From the NCBI GenBank assembly GCA_033439685.1, contig JAUEDM010000002.1:2480001-2544000 (forward strand): a stretch of DNA of 64,000 bases. Reading direction: 5' to 3'. The translations under genes were made by a program, and so were the position numbers. How positions within the stretch are numbered: position 1 is the stretch's first letter; each line of letters starts with the position of its first letter. Source of the stretch: Apodospora peruviana (Eukaryota; Ascomycota; Sordariomycetes; Sordariales; Lasiosphaeriaceae). Positions 44,007 to 55,165 of the stretch are shown one piece after another. The notes below the pieces were generated by a model. The model had not been told where the DNA came from. It did not search any database and saw nothing but the letters and a program-made list of their open reading frames with translations.

Positions 44007-47000
44007 TCAGCGCCGGGCAAAGCAGCACATGATTCCGGTCCTACCGAGGAACCACAGGAAGCCAATGAACCGAACAATCGAGAGTGCCGCCGTCGCAAAC
44101 AAGAGGAATCTGAAAAACCACGCGGTTCTCGCAGAGGCGTTTTGCTAGAGAAGGAAGAAGAAAAGTTAGGTTATTTGTTCCCGGTTCATCGCTCAAACTG
44201 CGGCGTGTAAAACTTACCCCGATACCAAACGAGTTGAAATTGTCGCTCGTGATAATAACAGCCAGCAAGCAGTTCGAAAAGAGCCACGAGACCACCAACA
44301 TCGTTCGGAAGGACTTGTACGAGTCCTCGAGATCCTTGGGCTCGGGCTTCTCCTCCACCTTGTACGGAGCCAGCGCACGCCTGACCGTCGCCTCAAACTG
44401 CTGGTCAATGTCCTCTTGCGGCTTCTCGATCTCCTCCACCACCGCCTCGTCCTTCTCGCCCTTGCTGATGGCCGCTGACGGCAGCGCCTCGTTCTTGTCC
44501 GATCCCTTGGTACCCCACGACACGTCATGCCAGTTGTTGAAGGCGTAGACCATCAAGATATTAATGTACGTGGACATGAGCAGCATGTAGTACGGGAACG
44601 AGTGGAACATGTGCCACGGGTCGAGATACATGAACGACGCGACAAAGTAGAGGCCGTAGATAGTAACCAAAGCGATTAGAATGACGCCCGCCGCACCTGA
44701 TCCGCCAAATAAGGACTGCATCGCGTCCTGAGCGTTATCAAAGTTCAGCTGCTCGCCTATGGGCGTCGAAAATGCCCTGGCAACGAGGTAGCCCGAGAGA
44801 ATGAGAATGTAGGTCTGGATGAGCGAGAAGACGATGAACGAGGTGATATAGGTATACTTTGACCCCTTTGGTCGATTGCCCAGGGCCAAAATGAACTGCA
44901 AGATAACAAATGCCAGGTAAATATACTTCAAGACCGCGTTAAAGACCGGGGTAACCGTGTCGCCGAACGGCCAGCCGTGATGCAACGCCGTCGTGTTGGA
45001 AGCGGTGACCGGGGTGCCGACGAGGTCCATGATGACGGTGGTGGTGAGCCAGTAGGAGGCCAGAGAAAACCATGTGAAGATGACGTTGAGGATGTTGTAG
45101 ATGAGCTGGACGTGTAAGAAGAACATGCGAATGATGTTGTGGCCGCTCTTGTACATGCGCCCGAAATGCATGAGCGAGTACAAACTGGCGGCAAACGAAC
45201 CGTTCAGCCACCGACGACGCTGGCTGATGAACTCGGCAGCACCCTCGGGGACATCAGTCTCGCCCTTGGCGGCCTTGACATAGCTCAAGTGCCACTTCTG
45301 GCCGGCTTTGGCGACGAGCTCGAAGCAGAGAATACGATCCTCGGCCAAGAACATGTTCTTCTTGAAAATGTTCATTCCCTCGATGCCCTTCTTGCCCAAG
45401 ATCTTGGACAAAGTCTGGTCACCGTGGAAGTACTGTTCCAAAGGCCGACCCATAATCGCTCTGAAACGATATGCGGAGAAGGCACCCGGCAGCACACTGA
45501 CGTATCCGAAGGCACTCTCGAGCGGCTTGTCCAGAATGTTGGAAATCTTGTACTCGAAGTTCTGAACAGCGACCAGAGGATTTATGAGCTTCTTGCCTCC
45601 TTTACCTAGATAGGGGGAAGAAGTTAGTTGGTGGTGATAAGGAGTATGTAAGGGCGAGGAAAGGGGTCAGCGGTGGTGGTGATAAGGTGTAAGGAAGGGT
45701 GAGGAAAGGGGTTGGCAAGGGTTTAGGTTATTTGGGGTTAGGGTTAGGGTTCACGGTACCTAGCATTGCATGTATCTCCCCGCAAGCACCACCGAGGTCC
45801 TTGTCGTTATAGAAAGCCTCCCAAAGAGCCAGAAGAGACTTCGGGCTGGGCTTGGTACCCGCATCCAGCAGAATGCAGACCTCGGGGTTGAGAATACGCC
45901 CGAAAGCGTTGAAGAGCCAACGGTGAGAGTTGATCTTCTTGCTGTTCTTCTGCTTCAGGCAGAAAATGAACTGCACAGGGGGCAGTGTCTGCGGGCCGTC
46001 GTCCACGGGCCGAATAAGCTGCTGGCCGGGTGTGACCGAAAGCTGTGTAGTATACTCGAAAATGTGAGCCACGGTCTCGGCACCGTCAACGTCCTTCTTG
46101 ACCACACCGTCTTGGTACACGCCGATTGTCGCCAGAACATCGAGCACGTTCTTGTCCGCCTTCTCGATACCGTCAAAGACCAAGCACACGACAATCTTCT
46201 GCCACGCAGGGCCTCCCCTGTTCCAGAACGTCGACTTCTTCAGGTTCACAATATCCCTAATGTTCTGCATGACTCCGTGGAGCGTTCTCGAGAGCAGGAC
46301 CTTGTCTTCGTTGTAGTAGGTGATGGCGATGAGGAGCTCGGTGTGGCGGTTATACATGCGCGGACGCAGATCGTAGCCATTCTTGAGCGTGAAGTCGCCG
46401 GGGTCGCAGGTGGCGGCCGTGTAGCGCATCTTCATGAACTCCTCGTTGTTTCCCTCCTCATCGCGGTATCTAGGTTGCACCGCATTCCTGATGGCGCTGG
46501 GGACAGGGTAATCGATGCTGAGGACCGAGCCCTGGACGAGTTTCACCTTTCTGGTTGCGTAGCGCTTGAGCCCTCCCGTAGGGGCAGCATTAGGCTGCTG
46601 GCGTTGGAGCCAGCTGTCATCGGTGTCCTCGGATGTCATCCGGTATGCGGGGTCCGTCTGAAGATCCGGGCGGTAGTAGCCTGTGCTGGTGGCGCCACCA
46701 TTGCCATAATCGGCGTGGAAGGGGGGAGCAGGCGGGTTGGTAGCAACGCCAGGTCGCGTGGTGGGAGCATTAGGAGCATAAGATTCTGTCAAGCTGTATG
46801 CCGAGACAGGACGGACTGGAGGGGTGTTGGTGCCCAAACGGTCGTGATCGTACGCCATTTGATTCTGTGCGAGAAGGGCTGCTTGTGCCTCGTCTATCTC
46901 GTGCTGTATTGTCTCCAATTCAGTATCACAACCCTGTGTTTAGTTCTCTCCCAGAAAAGCTCCTCGGGACGTACCTGGTTATGTGCGTTCAGATCTTGCA

Positions 47001-47043
47001 TGGGGTGGCCGTCGTAGCCATCGCCCCGGCCGCGGTAAGCCAT
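44007..47043 (-). CDS. Chitin synthase, class III type
   Basis: Four exons (46975-47043, 45760-46933, 44218-45605, 44007-44144, minus) join to 922 residues. This plasma-membrane family 2 glycosyltransferase polymerises GlcNAc from UDP-GlcNAc for the cell wall. The first exon begins MAYRGRGDGYDGHPMQDLN. The catalytic domain carries TELLIAITYYNEDKVLLSRT, VCLVFDGIEKADKNVLDVLA, CLLDAG-type metal site (VCILLDAGTKPSPKSL), GPLESAFGYVSVLPGAFSAY-like region, LAEDRILCFELV and the catalytic QRRRW at residues 543-547. A block of about seven membrane helices follows, ending FIGFLWFLGRTGIMCCFARR. Length and the short N-terminus without a myosin motor suit class III (Neurospora chs-1 type), though class I is not formally excluded. 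The third intron (45606-45759) carries telomere-like and other repeats. Confidence 0.92.
45630..45712. repeat. Two diverged 38-bp tandem copies inside a chitin synthase intron
   Basis: Copy 1 (45630-45667) and copy 2 (45675-45712) share GGTGGTGATAAGG and GAGGAAAGGGGT at matching places, with scattered differences between. The duplication accounts for the unusual length of this intron. Confidence 0.8.
45734..45751. repeat. Interstitial telomere-like repeat (TTAGGG)
   Basis: GGGGTTAGGGTTAGGGTT is present on the plus strand, about three units of the canonical fungal telomere repeat. It lies within the intron of the minus-strand chitin synthase gene, 8 nt inside the donor site. Confidence 0.9.
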
Positions 47044-50000
47044 GTTTGCGGAGGTAGACTACTTCAGTGGTGGAGGGGAGTCGGAGAAGCGGTCCTAATC
47101 ACGGCTCGTGGTATTATGTGGTGTGGAGGACAATCAAAACTGCTCTCGAGAGACTCGGTGGCCAAAAGTGGTTTGTGTTGTGGAGGGAAACAGGCAAAAG
47201 AAAATCGGATGGGGCGGCCTCTTTGAGCTGGCAGGACAACAAAAGCAACACAAACACTGCAACTCGCTGAGCTGACTGGAGTCGGTTTCTCGCTGTGGTG
47301 GATAATTGGCGGGAGGGTCGTCGACAGCTCGGATGAAAAATTGAAGCACAGGAGATAGGTGGTGGTGAGTTATTCACCCGCCGTAACGATGGTGTTTCTT
47401 TGAGTCGGGAAACGAGAGAATGGTCTCAAAACTTGGTTTCAAGACCTCAGGAGACGGCATGTCTGGTTATGAAGTCAGGTTGGCCGAGCAGGGAGAGGCT
47501 GTGGCTCAGCGGCAGGGATGGTGGGAGTGATGGCAAGGAATCCATAGATGCACAGCGTACGAGGTACCTCGTACCGGCGACTGCCCGCCAGTTGACCGAC
47601 TCCACTACGTAACGGACAGTCGCCCCACCGCCCTGTCCGCCTCAACGTGGAATGGCGAGCCAATGGCACGAGTGGGTTGCACCCATTGCGAGAGGCTCGC
47701 AACCCGTGGCACATTGGGTCCACAGTCTACTACGTCAGTGCCTTCGTCCAACCAGCAACAGCCGCGCGCCCGGCGCCCCTGAGAAAGCCCCAAGGGCCGT
47801 CTTTTCTGGCGGCCAAGCCAGCGCCTCCAGATCTTCTCAGATACGTTTCATGGGGATGGTGTTTCTCCCCAACAGCAAATCCGCTTCGATGGCTTTTGTG
47901 TCTTCTTTTCATTGCTATGCTTTGCATTTTCCAGCGATGCATGCAAGTTTATATCGTCTATGCGGTCCTGACCGTCGACCCTCACTGCAGTATTTTAACC
48001 TCCCGTCTCGGACTCGGACCGCCCCTTTTTTACTTTCGGTATTTAGACTCAGGCTGCACATGTCCTCACAGTCGTCCCAAAATTACGGTTACTGGGCTGG
48101 CAGCTGGCACATACATATCTGAAATTGGGGACTTGGAGAGCTTCAGGGACGTTCCTGGGTGCTTCCTCTGGTTCCCTCACTGCAATCCATCCGGCATGAG
48201 CACCACCAACAGAGTCTCAATTGCAAAGTTGAACTTCCTCATAAACAGACCGAAGCAGTCGGCCCAGGTGCGAGATGTCATGTTGGCGGCCGTCCAAACA
48301 GTCCCGAATTCGGGCCTGCTGGCTAAATTTACCCTTGAACCGAATCCCTTCCTCACCATCATCCCATTTCTCTTGCAGGGGCACACAGGCACAGGTTACG
48401 TACTCTGGTGCTCAAGCTTCAACGTTACCACAACTCTGAAACACCCCCTCCTCCGTTAAACAAGGGAAACCCGTCCGTCCGTTGGCACTGTCCCGAGTCT
48501 CTTTGCCGGACACAGAAAATCAGACGACACCTGCCGGTTGCTCCTCAACAGCTGCCAGAGACCTCATGATCCAAATCGAGGTGGCACTGCGTAGAGTGGC
48601 TTGGAGCGCACGCCACCAAATGCCGGCTTTTGCTAGTCGGGTGAGCCAATGTCTTGGTTCGAACACTGACCCTGAATTAATCTTTCTCCCCCTGCTGAGC
48701 AGGGCCCTTGCACACGCATGATGGAAAGCAATGCCAGTGAGAGTGCTTGGCTGCAGGACAATGCTTCTCGAACACACACGCAGCTTCAAACCTAATTCAT
48801 CCTGTGCCTGTCTTTCTGACCACGTACCGTACAAACGGTACCTTACACGATAAAGCAAAGGCAAAAAGAAAAAACCCTGAAAGTTATCCGATCTTCAATG
48901 GACGACCTTTGTTACCTTTCCCAAAAATAGCATTCGGATCGTCCGTAACGCCTGGCTGGGAACCCACGGGATCCCGTACCTAGCAGCAACGAACAGGGCC
49001 AAACCGGCTTCTGAGTTTTGCTCGTTGGTTCTTTGTGCCACTGAGGCGGAGCAAGAAACTAGGTAGGCATTGCCCAAGAAACCGTGAAACGTCTACGGAT
49101 TAGTGGGAAGTTCAACACGAGGCTTGCAATGCGAACAAATTCTGCTTGTCCCTTTGAAAGGCAATATTCCCCATTAATCGCCCCTCTCCTTGCGTTTTTT
49201 TTTTTTTTTGCTCATCTGCTTTGTTCAATGGCGGTTTGCATCGGGGTGCTTACTCAACACTTCACTCACGTACTCCGTACACCTGGAGAGAAACCGGTCT
49301 CCTGGTAGGGAATCTTTAATACGGGACGGGTGGCACGGTCTACGGCCTACATCACTCAGCAGCCCCTCATAGCTGATGAACTAATTTAGCAATGAAGTGC
49401 GGATCGCCGGATAAAGGTACCTATGGAAACAAGACCGAACCAACAGGCCGGCCGTTAGGTCGGTGGTCCCCGCTCGGCAGCCCGGCCGTTTCGGCCGCCG
49501 CAGCGCCGTCCCAAAAGCGACGTGACCGAAACCCCACCAGCGCCATGACAAACCGGTGCGGCCATCGGCCAACCCGGGGTTTGGATACTAATGGTGGATT
49601 AGCCTCTCACCTCACTTTGGTCGGATTAGTTCGTTTTGTTTTGCTTTGTTTCGTTTCGTTTCGTTTTTTGGCGTACATACAAAACCCCCGTGCCCCAAGG
49701 CCATGCACTTCAGGTCGTCGTGGATGATAGAACCTCAAATGCGGTTGTTTGGCAAGGTGAAGAAGAGGCTACAGTCACTCTCTCCTCCTCAGCACCCTTT
49801 TGCACCGATATTTGGACCTTCGGCAGGTTGTGATGCCTTGATATAGAGCGAGGCTCCCGTGACAACACTGACCTTACGGTGCTCTCCGGCATCAAGATGG
49901 AAACTTCGGACGGCGCTGTGCTCGGTCGATATGGCTATCAAGCTACTCCGTACCTACCTTAGGTAGCACGTGGTTACCTAGCATGCTACCTTGGGTATGT

Positions 50001-52496
50001 CTGTTTTGTCGTCGGAACCTGTTCCTATCCCCATATCACGTGTAGGATATAGATGACACCGACCCGACTGGTCGAATAAGTACTGCTTTTCCGGCTAAAT
50101 ACCCTCCTCGTGATGACAATAGATAATGCCTTGTATTCCCGGCGACGATCCTTGAATTTTTCGTCTTATTTTTCTCTTATGCCAGAACAGAAATTAGTGT
50201 TGATGATTTGCCACGGTATCGACGGCAAGATCAAAGACCGAAAGAGAAGGTAGTGAGCGAAAGGTGAAGAACTATGACCGAATGTCATACCGGTGTAAAA
50301 CCTTGCCGCCCCGGGGATGGACCTCCCGCCGCCTCCTCAAGCCACCCGCATTCAGATCGACAGGAATCTTCCGTATCAACGTGGTATTCCGGGAACTCAG
50401 GGTTCAATGCAAGGGGCTCAGCGCAGGCTTCGCGAAGACTTCGGGAACAACATGATATGCCATGCTTGACAAATAGAGAAGTACATAGGGCGGACATCTC
50501 GGTATGCCAGATCGTCCCCCTCTTTTCTTCGAGGCAGAATGGCTTGACACGGTAGCGAGAGGAGCAAGGAAGATGCCGTGCTGTTGAATTCACTTCTCAA
50601 TACCCTTCGGTCAGACAGTTCCAATCCCCAAGGTTTGTTATATGTAAGTTTTAATGTCAAAAGATGAGGACAATACATTGGGAGGTCCGTTCGGTGCGGC
50701 GGCAGGCCGGGCTAAATTAAGTAACAGCAGGTGGTCGAGAGGATCTGGCCATGATCTCGGTGTCCCCAAAGGTGTCCCCAAATCCAATGCCGCAATCGAG
50801 CATAAAGCTCATCACAGTATTCATTTCAAAGTATTCCTACGTGAGAACAAAAGTCAACAAAAGACTGAAAGCAAGAGCATTTCTATGGAATACGAAATTC
50901 CTGATCTAGAACATCATGAAGAGCACGTCAGAGGGAAACAAGGGGTTCCGGTTTTGTGTGGGGCAATCTCGGTAGAGTTTGGTCAGGAGCAGATTGATTG
51001 AGACGCGGGGGCCGTGGCTTCGATTGGAGGGTCCGTAAATTAAAAAAGAGAGGCAAAGAAGAGGTGGGCAGGCTGCCAAGTTGGCACAGATGGAAGACGG
51101 TAACCCCGTCGATGCACGTTGCCTCTCGATAGATTGATTGCAAATTCTTTGCATTTTCGTCGCTGTATGTCTCCGTGAACGGATTACAAAATTCAACTTC
51201 AGTTCGAGAGAAAATGTCAGAAATGTACGTCTGTATCCGTCCAAACTCCCCGCACCGGATATCGACAGAGGGAGAGGGATCGGCAATCTCTCGAGAACGT
51301 TCGGGCTGGGCTGAGTTTTCGCTCGGGACCCTGCCGCCGGCCTCGATTGGCTGCCCTGGGTACCTTACGTGTGCATATGGATTATCGCGGTCGACTCCAA
51401 CCGCAGTAAAGTACTACAGTACAAGCGGTGCAAGCTGACCAACAGTTAGGTCGCTGTGGTAATCCGTGATGCTTCTCGCGGTGCCGCTCCAGTACCGACA
51501 AACACTCAAAACTCCTCCGGCATCTCCATGTTTTGATTAGGAGACATGGAGTTTTCGCATCTTTGAATGCTGTGATTGATATGAAATGCTCAAAAAGCCC
51601 TTTGTCTTTAAACAGATGTTCGGAGATTTTGGCAGTTAAACGGCAGCGTAAAAGAGGGGAATAACGGAAAACAGGGGATGAGATCCACACGTTCCTGTGA
51701 GCCAACGAATGAGAGCCCGAATTGGTCATCCTGGACGTTTCGCTAAATCGTCCCGGACGCCATCAATCGCTGAAGTGGGGTGCACTAGCGGTCCTTGGGA
51801 GGCCCTTCCTTCCACTGTACCCCGGCTTCGACTGGCCCCTTGCCCAAATTGAACATGGAGTCTGAGTGAGACCGAGAGCCAGGTGCGGGAGGTGTGCGTG
51901 GTGAGTGCGTGCACAGCCCGCCCGACAGCGTGCTCGTTCCTGGGCGCTGCAGCCATTCAACTTCTCTCAAAGACAGCCGGCAGCCCACCACCGCGCAGCC
52001 AGCTTGGATCCTTTCAGCTTTCGCTCGATCATCGCTGTCCACGTCGACGTCGAATCTCGACATCAACCACAACAAACACAGCAGTGTTCCATTTCAGCCT
52101 CCCCGTTCCTGTTTCGTACTCCAGCGGGTTCATCGGATTGCTTTCTGATGATTTTCTCGATTTAACCGTTGCGTTAACACTTCCATTCGCTGAGCTAGCC
52201 TCTAAGTCGCTCGTTTCCCTGTCGTTCACAGAGGTTGATTTCGCCCTCGAAACCCACCCTTTTCAATCAACACTCCACTTCTCAATCGCCCTGATATCAT
52301 TTGATTGATATCATTTTGTACGCCTGTTGGATTGAAGGGGTTCTTCAAAATTATTCGAAGAGACGGTTCCAGGGGCCAACCATCACTTTGATCAGCGGAT
52401 CTACACGAAGAGCGGGCCTTTACCTGGCCTTTCCCACCTCACGGATCGCCACACGCACTCGCCATTCCTGCTTCCAAAAGCAACGTACCGCTCACC
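47044..52496. other. Large 5.4-kb gene-poor spacer
   Basis: The longest spacer of the window lies upstream of both the chitin synthase gene (minus) and OPY2 (plus). The largest frame, 47647-48459 (plus), starts at a non-ATG codon and is not recognisable. The stretch holds GGCCGG hairpins near 49451-49497, a TTTCG pentamer run, a poly-T tract near 49195-49208, and TACCTTAGGTA motifs near 49947. It may contain long regulatory regions or untranslated leaders. Confidence 0.45.
49628..49669. repeat. TTTTG/TTTCG pentamer run
   Basis: An imperfect pentanucleotide array, first TTTTG-like then TTTCG, in non-coding DNA. Confidence 0.7.
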
Positions 52497-53830
52497 ATGA
52501 CGGCCACGCTGAACTCGGGGTCTACATGTACGCAACTGGAGTGACATTGATGATGAAGCAGCATTCTAACATACCCGGTGTAGTGACCTTCGAGAAACGC
52601 TTTAAGGAGACATGTCTGGTTTGCGACGACGCGAAGCAGCTTGTGTGTCCGCCATGCGATAGCAACTCGCAATGCGTATATGTCTACCCGCCGACCTGTC
52701 TGGAATGCCCCAGGGCGACCTGTGGCCCATTAGAAACAACCACAGCCGTGCCATCGAAGAACGGCACGCCCAGCGTCGGTGCCATCGCAGGAGGAGTCGC
52801 GGGCGGTGTTGCTGCTATCGCCGTCGTCACATACCTCGTATGGAGGTTCTGTATCAGGACACGGAGGCAACCGATTGCCCAGGAAGCCTGGGACGAGTCA
52901 CCGGAGGAGGGTGAGGCGCCGGAAAAGACGTTTGCTCAACGGCGAGATCAACGAGCATCGACCCATACTGTTCACTCCATCGCCTCAACCGTCCTCACCC
53001 GCGCCTCGAACATCATTCAGATCGCATACATCCCTGGCGTCACCAACCGGACGACCGCATCCCCGACGCTTCTCGTCCCTCCAGTGCCGCCAATTCCTAT
53101 CGCCGTATCGCAAGCAAGCAGTCCCGCTGCCACATCCGACCAACACTTCTTTGTCCCTGGCGATCTGCGCGATTCTACATACTCGGGCCTCTCCGGCTAC
53201 ACCGACCGCACATCCTATGCCCGAACATCGTACGCACCGCGGTCCAGCGTTGCTTCGACTATCTATGGAAAAAGTGCCATTGTTCTGGCTCCCGCGCAGA
53301 CGGGTATGCGGGCTAAACCGGCGATGGTCAGCGTGCGGTCGGCCCACTCGAACGCATCGGGCGGCAGTGCCACCCCGCCTGTCCCCAGTATTAACTACGA
53401 GAAGTACAGCGACAATGTCCTGCGACCGCCGAGTCCTGCAAACAGCACCTTCAGCGTCGGCTCGACGTTCCTGAACAATGCCAGTGCCCACACCGCCACA
53501 CCAGCTCGGGCTATGGTGGTCCGGGTAGGGAGCGTGAAGAAGGTTTCGACAATCAAGCCAAGGACACCTGAGGGGTCGGTTCCGTCACCAAGTCTAGGGT
53601 CCGTAACGGCGGTTGGATCGAACTCGGAGGGCACGATTATCATCGACTCGCCGACCTTCGAAGGTCCGTTTTCTGACCCTCCTGCTCCGTTGTCGTCAAA
53701 TCAGAGCACGCATAGTTTGAGTGCTGTGATTGAAGAGGCCACGCGGAGGGCGTCACAAAGAAACTCGTCCAGTCCGGGCAAGGAACGGGAACGGAGTCCG
53801 TTTGGTGACGAACACGCCACTCAAGACTAA
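52497..53830 (+). CDS. OPY2: OPY2-type membrane anchor protein
   Basis: I propose two exons: 52497-52527 and 52584-53830, giving 425 residues. The ATG sits in a good context (CTCACCATGA). The 56-nt intron has donor GTACGC, a CTAAC branch site and acceptor GTGTAG. In yeast Opy2 is a plasma-membrane protein that recruits the adaptor Ste50 for the HOG and filamentous-growth MAPK pathways. The extracellular N-terminus has the Opy2 cysteine pattern: TCLVCDDAKQLVCPPC followed by CVYVYPPTCLECPRATC. A membrane segment spans about residues 74-98 (GAIAGGVAGGVAAIAVVTYL), then a basic stop-transfer WRFCIRTRR. The long cytoplasmic tail is Ser/Thr/Pro-rich and probably disordered and phosphorylated. An in-frame start at 52526 without the intron is possible but less convincing. 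Confidence 0.82.
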
Positions 53831-54528
53831 GAAACGACGAAAAAAGAAACATATAAACCGATGACGATCTCTCACGTCTCTTTTATTTACTACACTCTTC
53901 TATGTTTTGCGTCGACGATATCCTGGTTATTTCTGGTTTTAGTGTCTATTTTTTGGGTGTGCCTACCATTCTTGTTACTAGATTATTTTGTTGGGTTGAT
54001 TGACAGCGGTTGGGAATTATGGCAGTTCTTTATAATCGTGGAGGCCTGTTCCTCCGTTATGATATATCTTTTTGTGCTTTTGTCCTGATTGGATATTTAT
54101 ATGGGATTTATACACGGTCGCGCGTGAACAAACCTCGAAAGGGATGGCGATTTGGTTCAGTGGGCGTTTTACTACTTTCTTGTGTATATGTGTGGTTATT
54201 CTTTGGGGCGAAGATGGCTTACTTATTTGGATGAGACCATGCCCAAGGTGGTAAGAGGGGGACGTCCGGGGATGGACGAGTTCGGGGATCGCGAGATATC
54301 TCTTGATATGAAGGATATTTTGAAGATGTTGGTCCTGTTTGGATGAAGATTGATGGGCCCTTTTGAGATCATCGAATAGAGAGATGTTGCTTTTCTCTGG
54401 TACTCAGTTCTCTGCTCTTTGTTTTGGGTTGTTGTGAAATGGTGAATACTATAAAGTGTTTGTGAATTGTGTTACGTTCGGTTAGGCCGAGGGGATGGTT
54501 GTGAAGCCTGGGGATATCCAGGTAACCC

Positions 54529-54891
54529 CTAATCAACCTGAGACTTATACGCGTAAAAGTCGCCGTCACTTTTGATGATACTCTCTCCCTTGTCCGTGAT
54601 AAATGAAAGAGCCTGCAAGCCTGACTGAGTTGTAAATAATTGTCTCCATGCCTGAGAACGATAGTGGGTATGTTGGATTGAGGACGGAATATCGTTGAGG
54701 GCGCCTGGCTGAGGACGGATAGGCAGATAAATGGATCGTGTACCCTGCCCTTTTTTACCCTCTAGGAGTGCTAGGTAGTTAGTTACCTTCAACACTAATT
54801 TTGACGGAACACTTTGATAAAATGCATGTTTTTCACCCCAACATGGGTCGATGACTACTGCTCTTCTTTTTGATGTCACGATGGTAGGCAT
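54529..54891 (-). CDS. Doubtful hypothetical ORF, 120 codons
   Basis: It starts at a true ATG and its composition is not obviously random (stretches such as SIYLPIRPQPGALNDIPSSI and FITDKGESIIKSDGDFYAYK). I know no relative, the surrounding DNA is AT-rich spacer, and a frame of this length can arise by chance. A GTAACT donor-like site lies inside, so the true structure could differ. Confidence 0.25.
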   Translation of the reverse strand: MPTIVTSKRRAVVIDPCWGEKHAFYQSVPSKLVLKVTNYLALLEGKKGQGTRSIYLPIRPQPGALNDIPSSIQHTHYRSQAWRQLFTTQSGLQALSFITDKGESIIKSDGDFYAYKSQVD

Positions 54892-54996
54892 GTAGGGTAG
54901 CTACCCGTCCTCAGCAAGTTTGACTCAGACCGTTTCGATACTTGTCTTGTTTAGGTAGGGAGGAAGGATTATCTTCTGCTCTATTGTAAGAGTAAA

Positions 54997-55006
54997 TATA
55001 TATAAG
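54997..55006 (+). promoter_or_regulatory. Candidate TATA box of the reverse-transcriptase-like gene
   Basis: TATATATAAG lies 160 nt before the start codon, followed by a CT-rich leader (55040-55165), as often seen at fungal promoters. Confidence 0.4.
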
Positions 55007-55165
55007 GTGGTTTGTTTTTTTATTTTCCAGCATAGCGTCTCGTCACTTTCACTGCTTTTCGTTCCCAATACTTGATACTCACCTATACTTCTTTCTGTCT
55101 CATACCTACCCAATACTCTTTGCTTCCCTCCGTCTCAGTAAACCAGCCACTCCAGAAAACACAAG

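Larger units (their letters stand above)
53831..55165. other. AT-rich spacer
   Basis: T-rich OPY2 3' region, then the promoter of the reverse-transcriptase-like gene. A minus-strand ATG-initiated frame of 120 codons (54529-54891) is present but unrecognised; see the separate entry. Confidence 0.45.

Noticed and set aside
47647..48459. 270-codon plus-strand frame in the large spacer
   Set aside because: Non-ATG start, no conserved-looking block, irregular composition; most likely chance.
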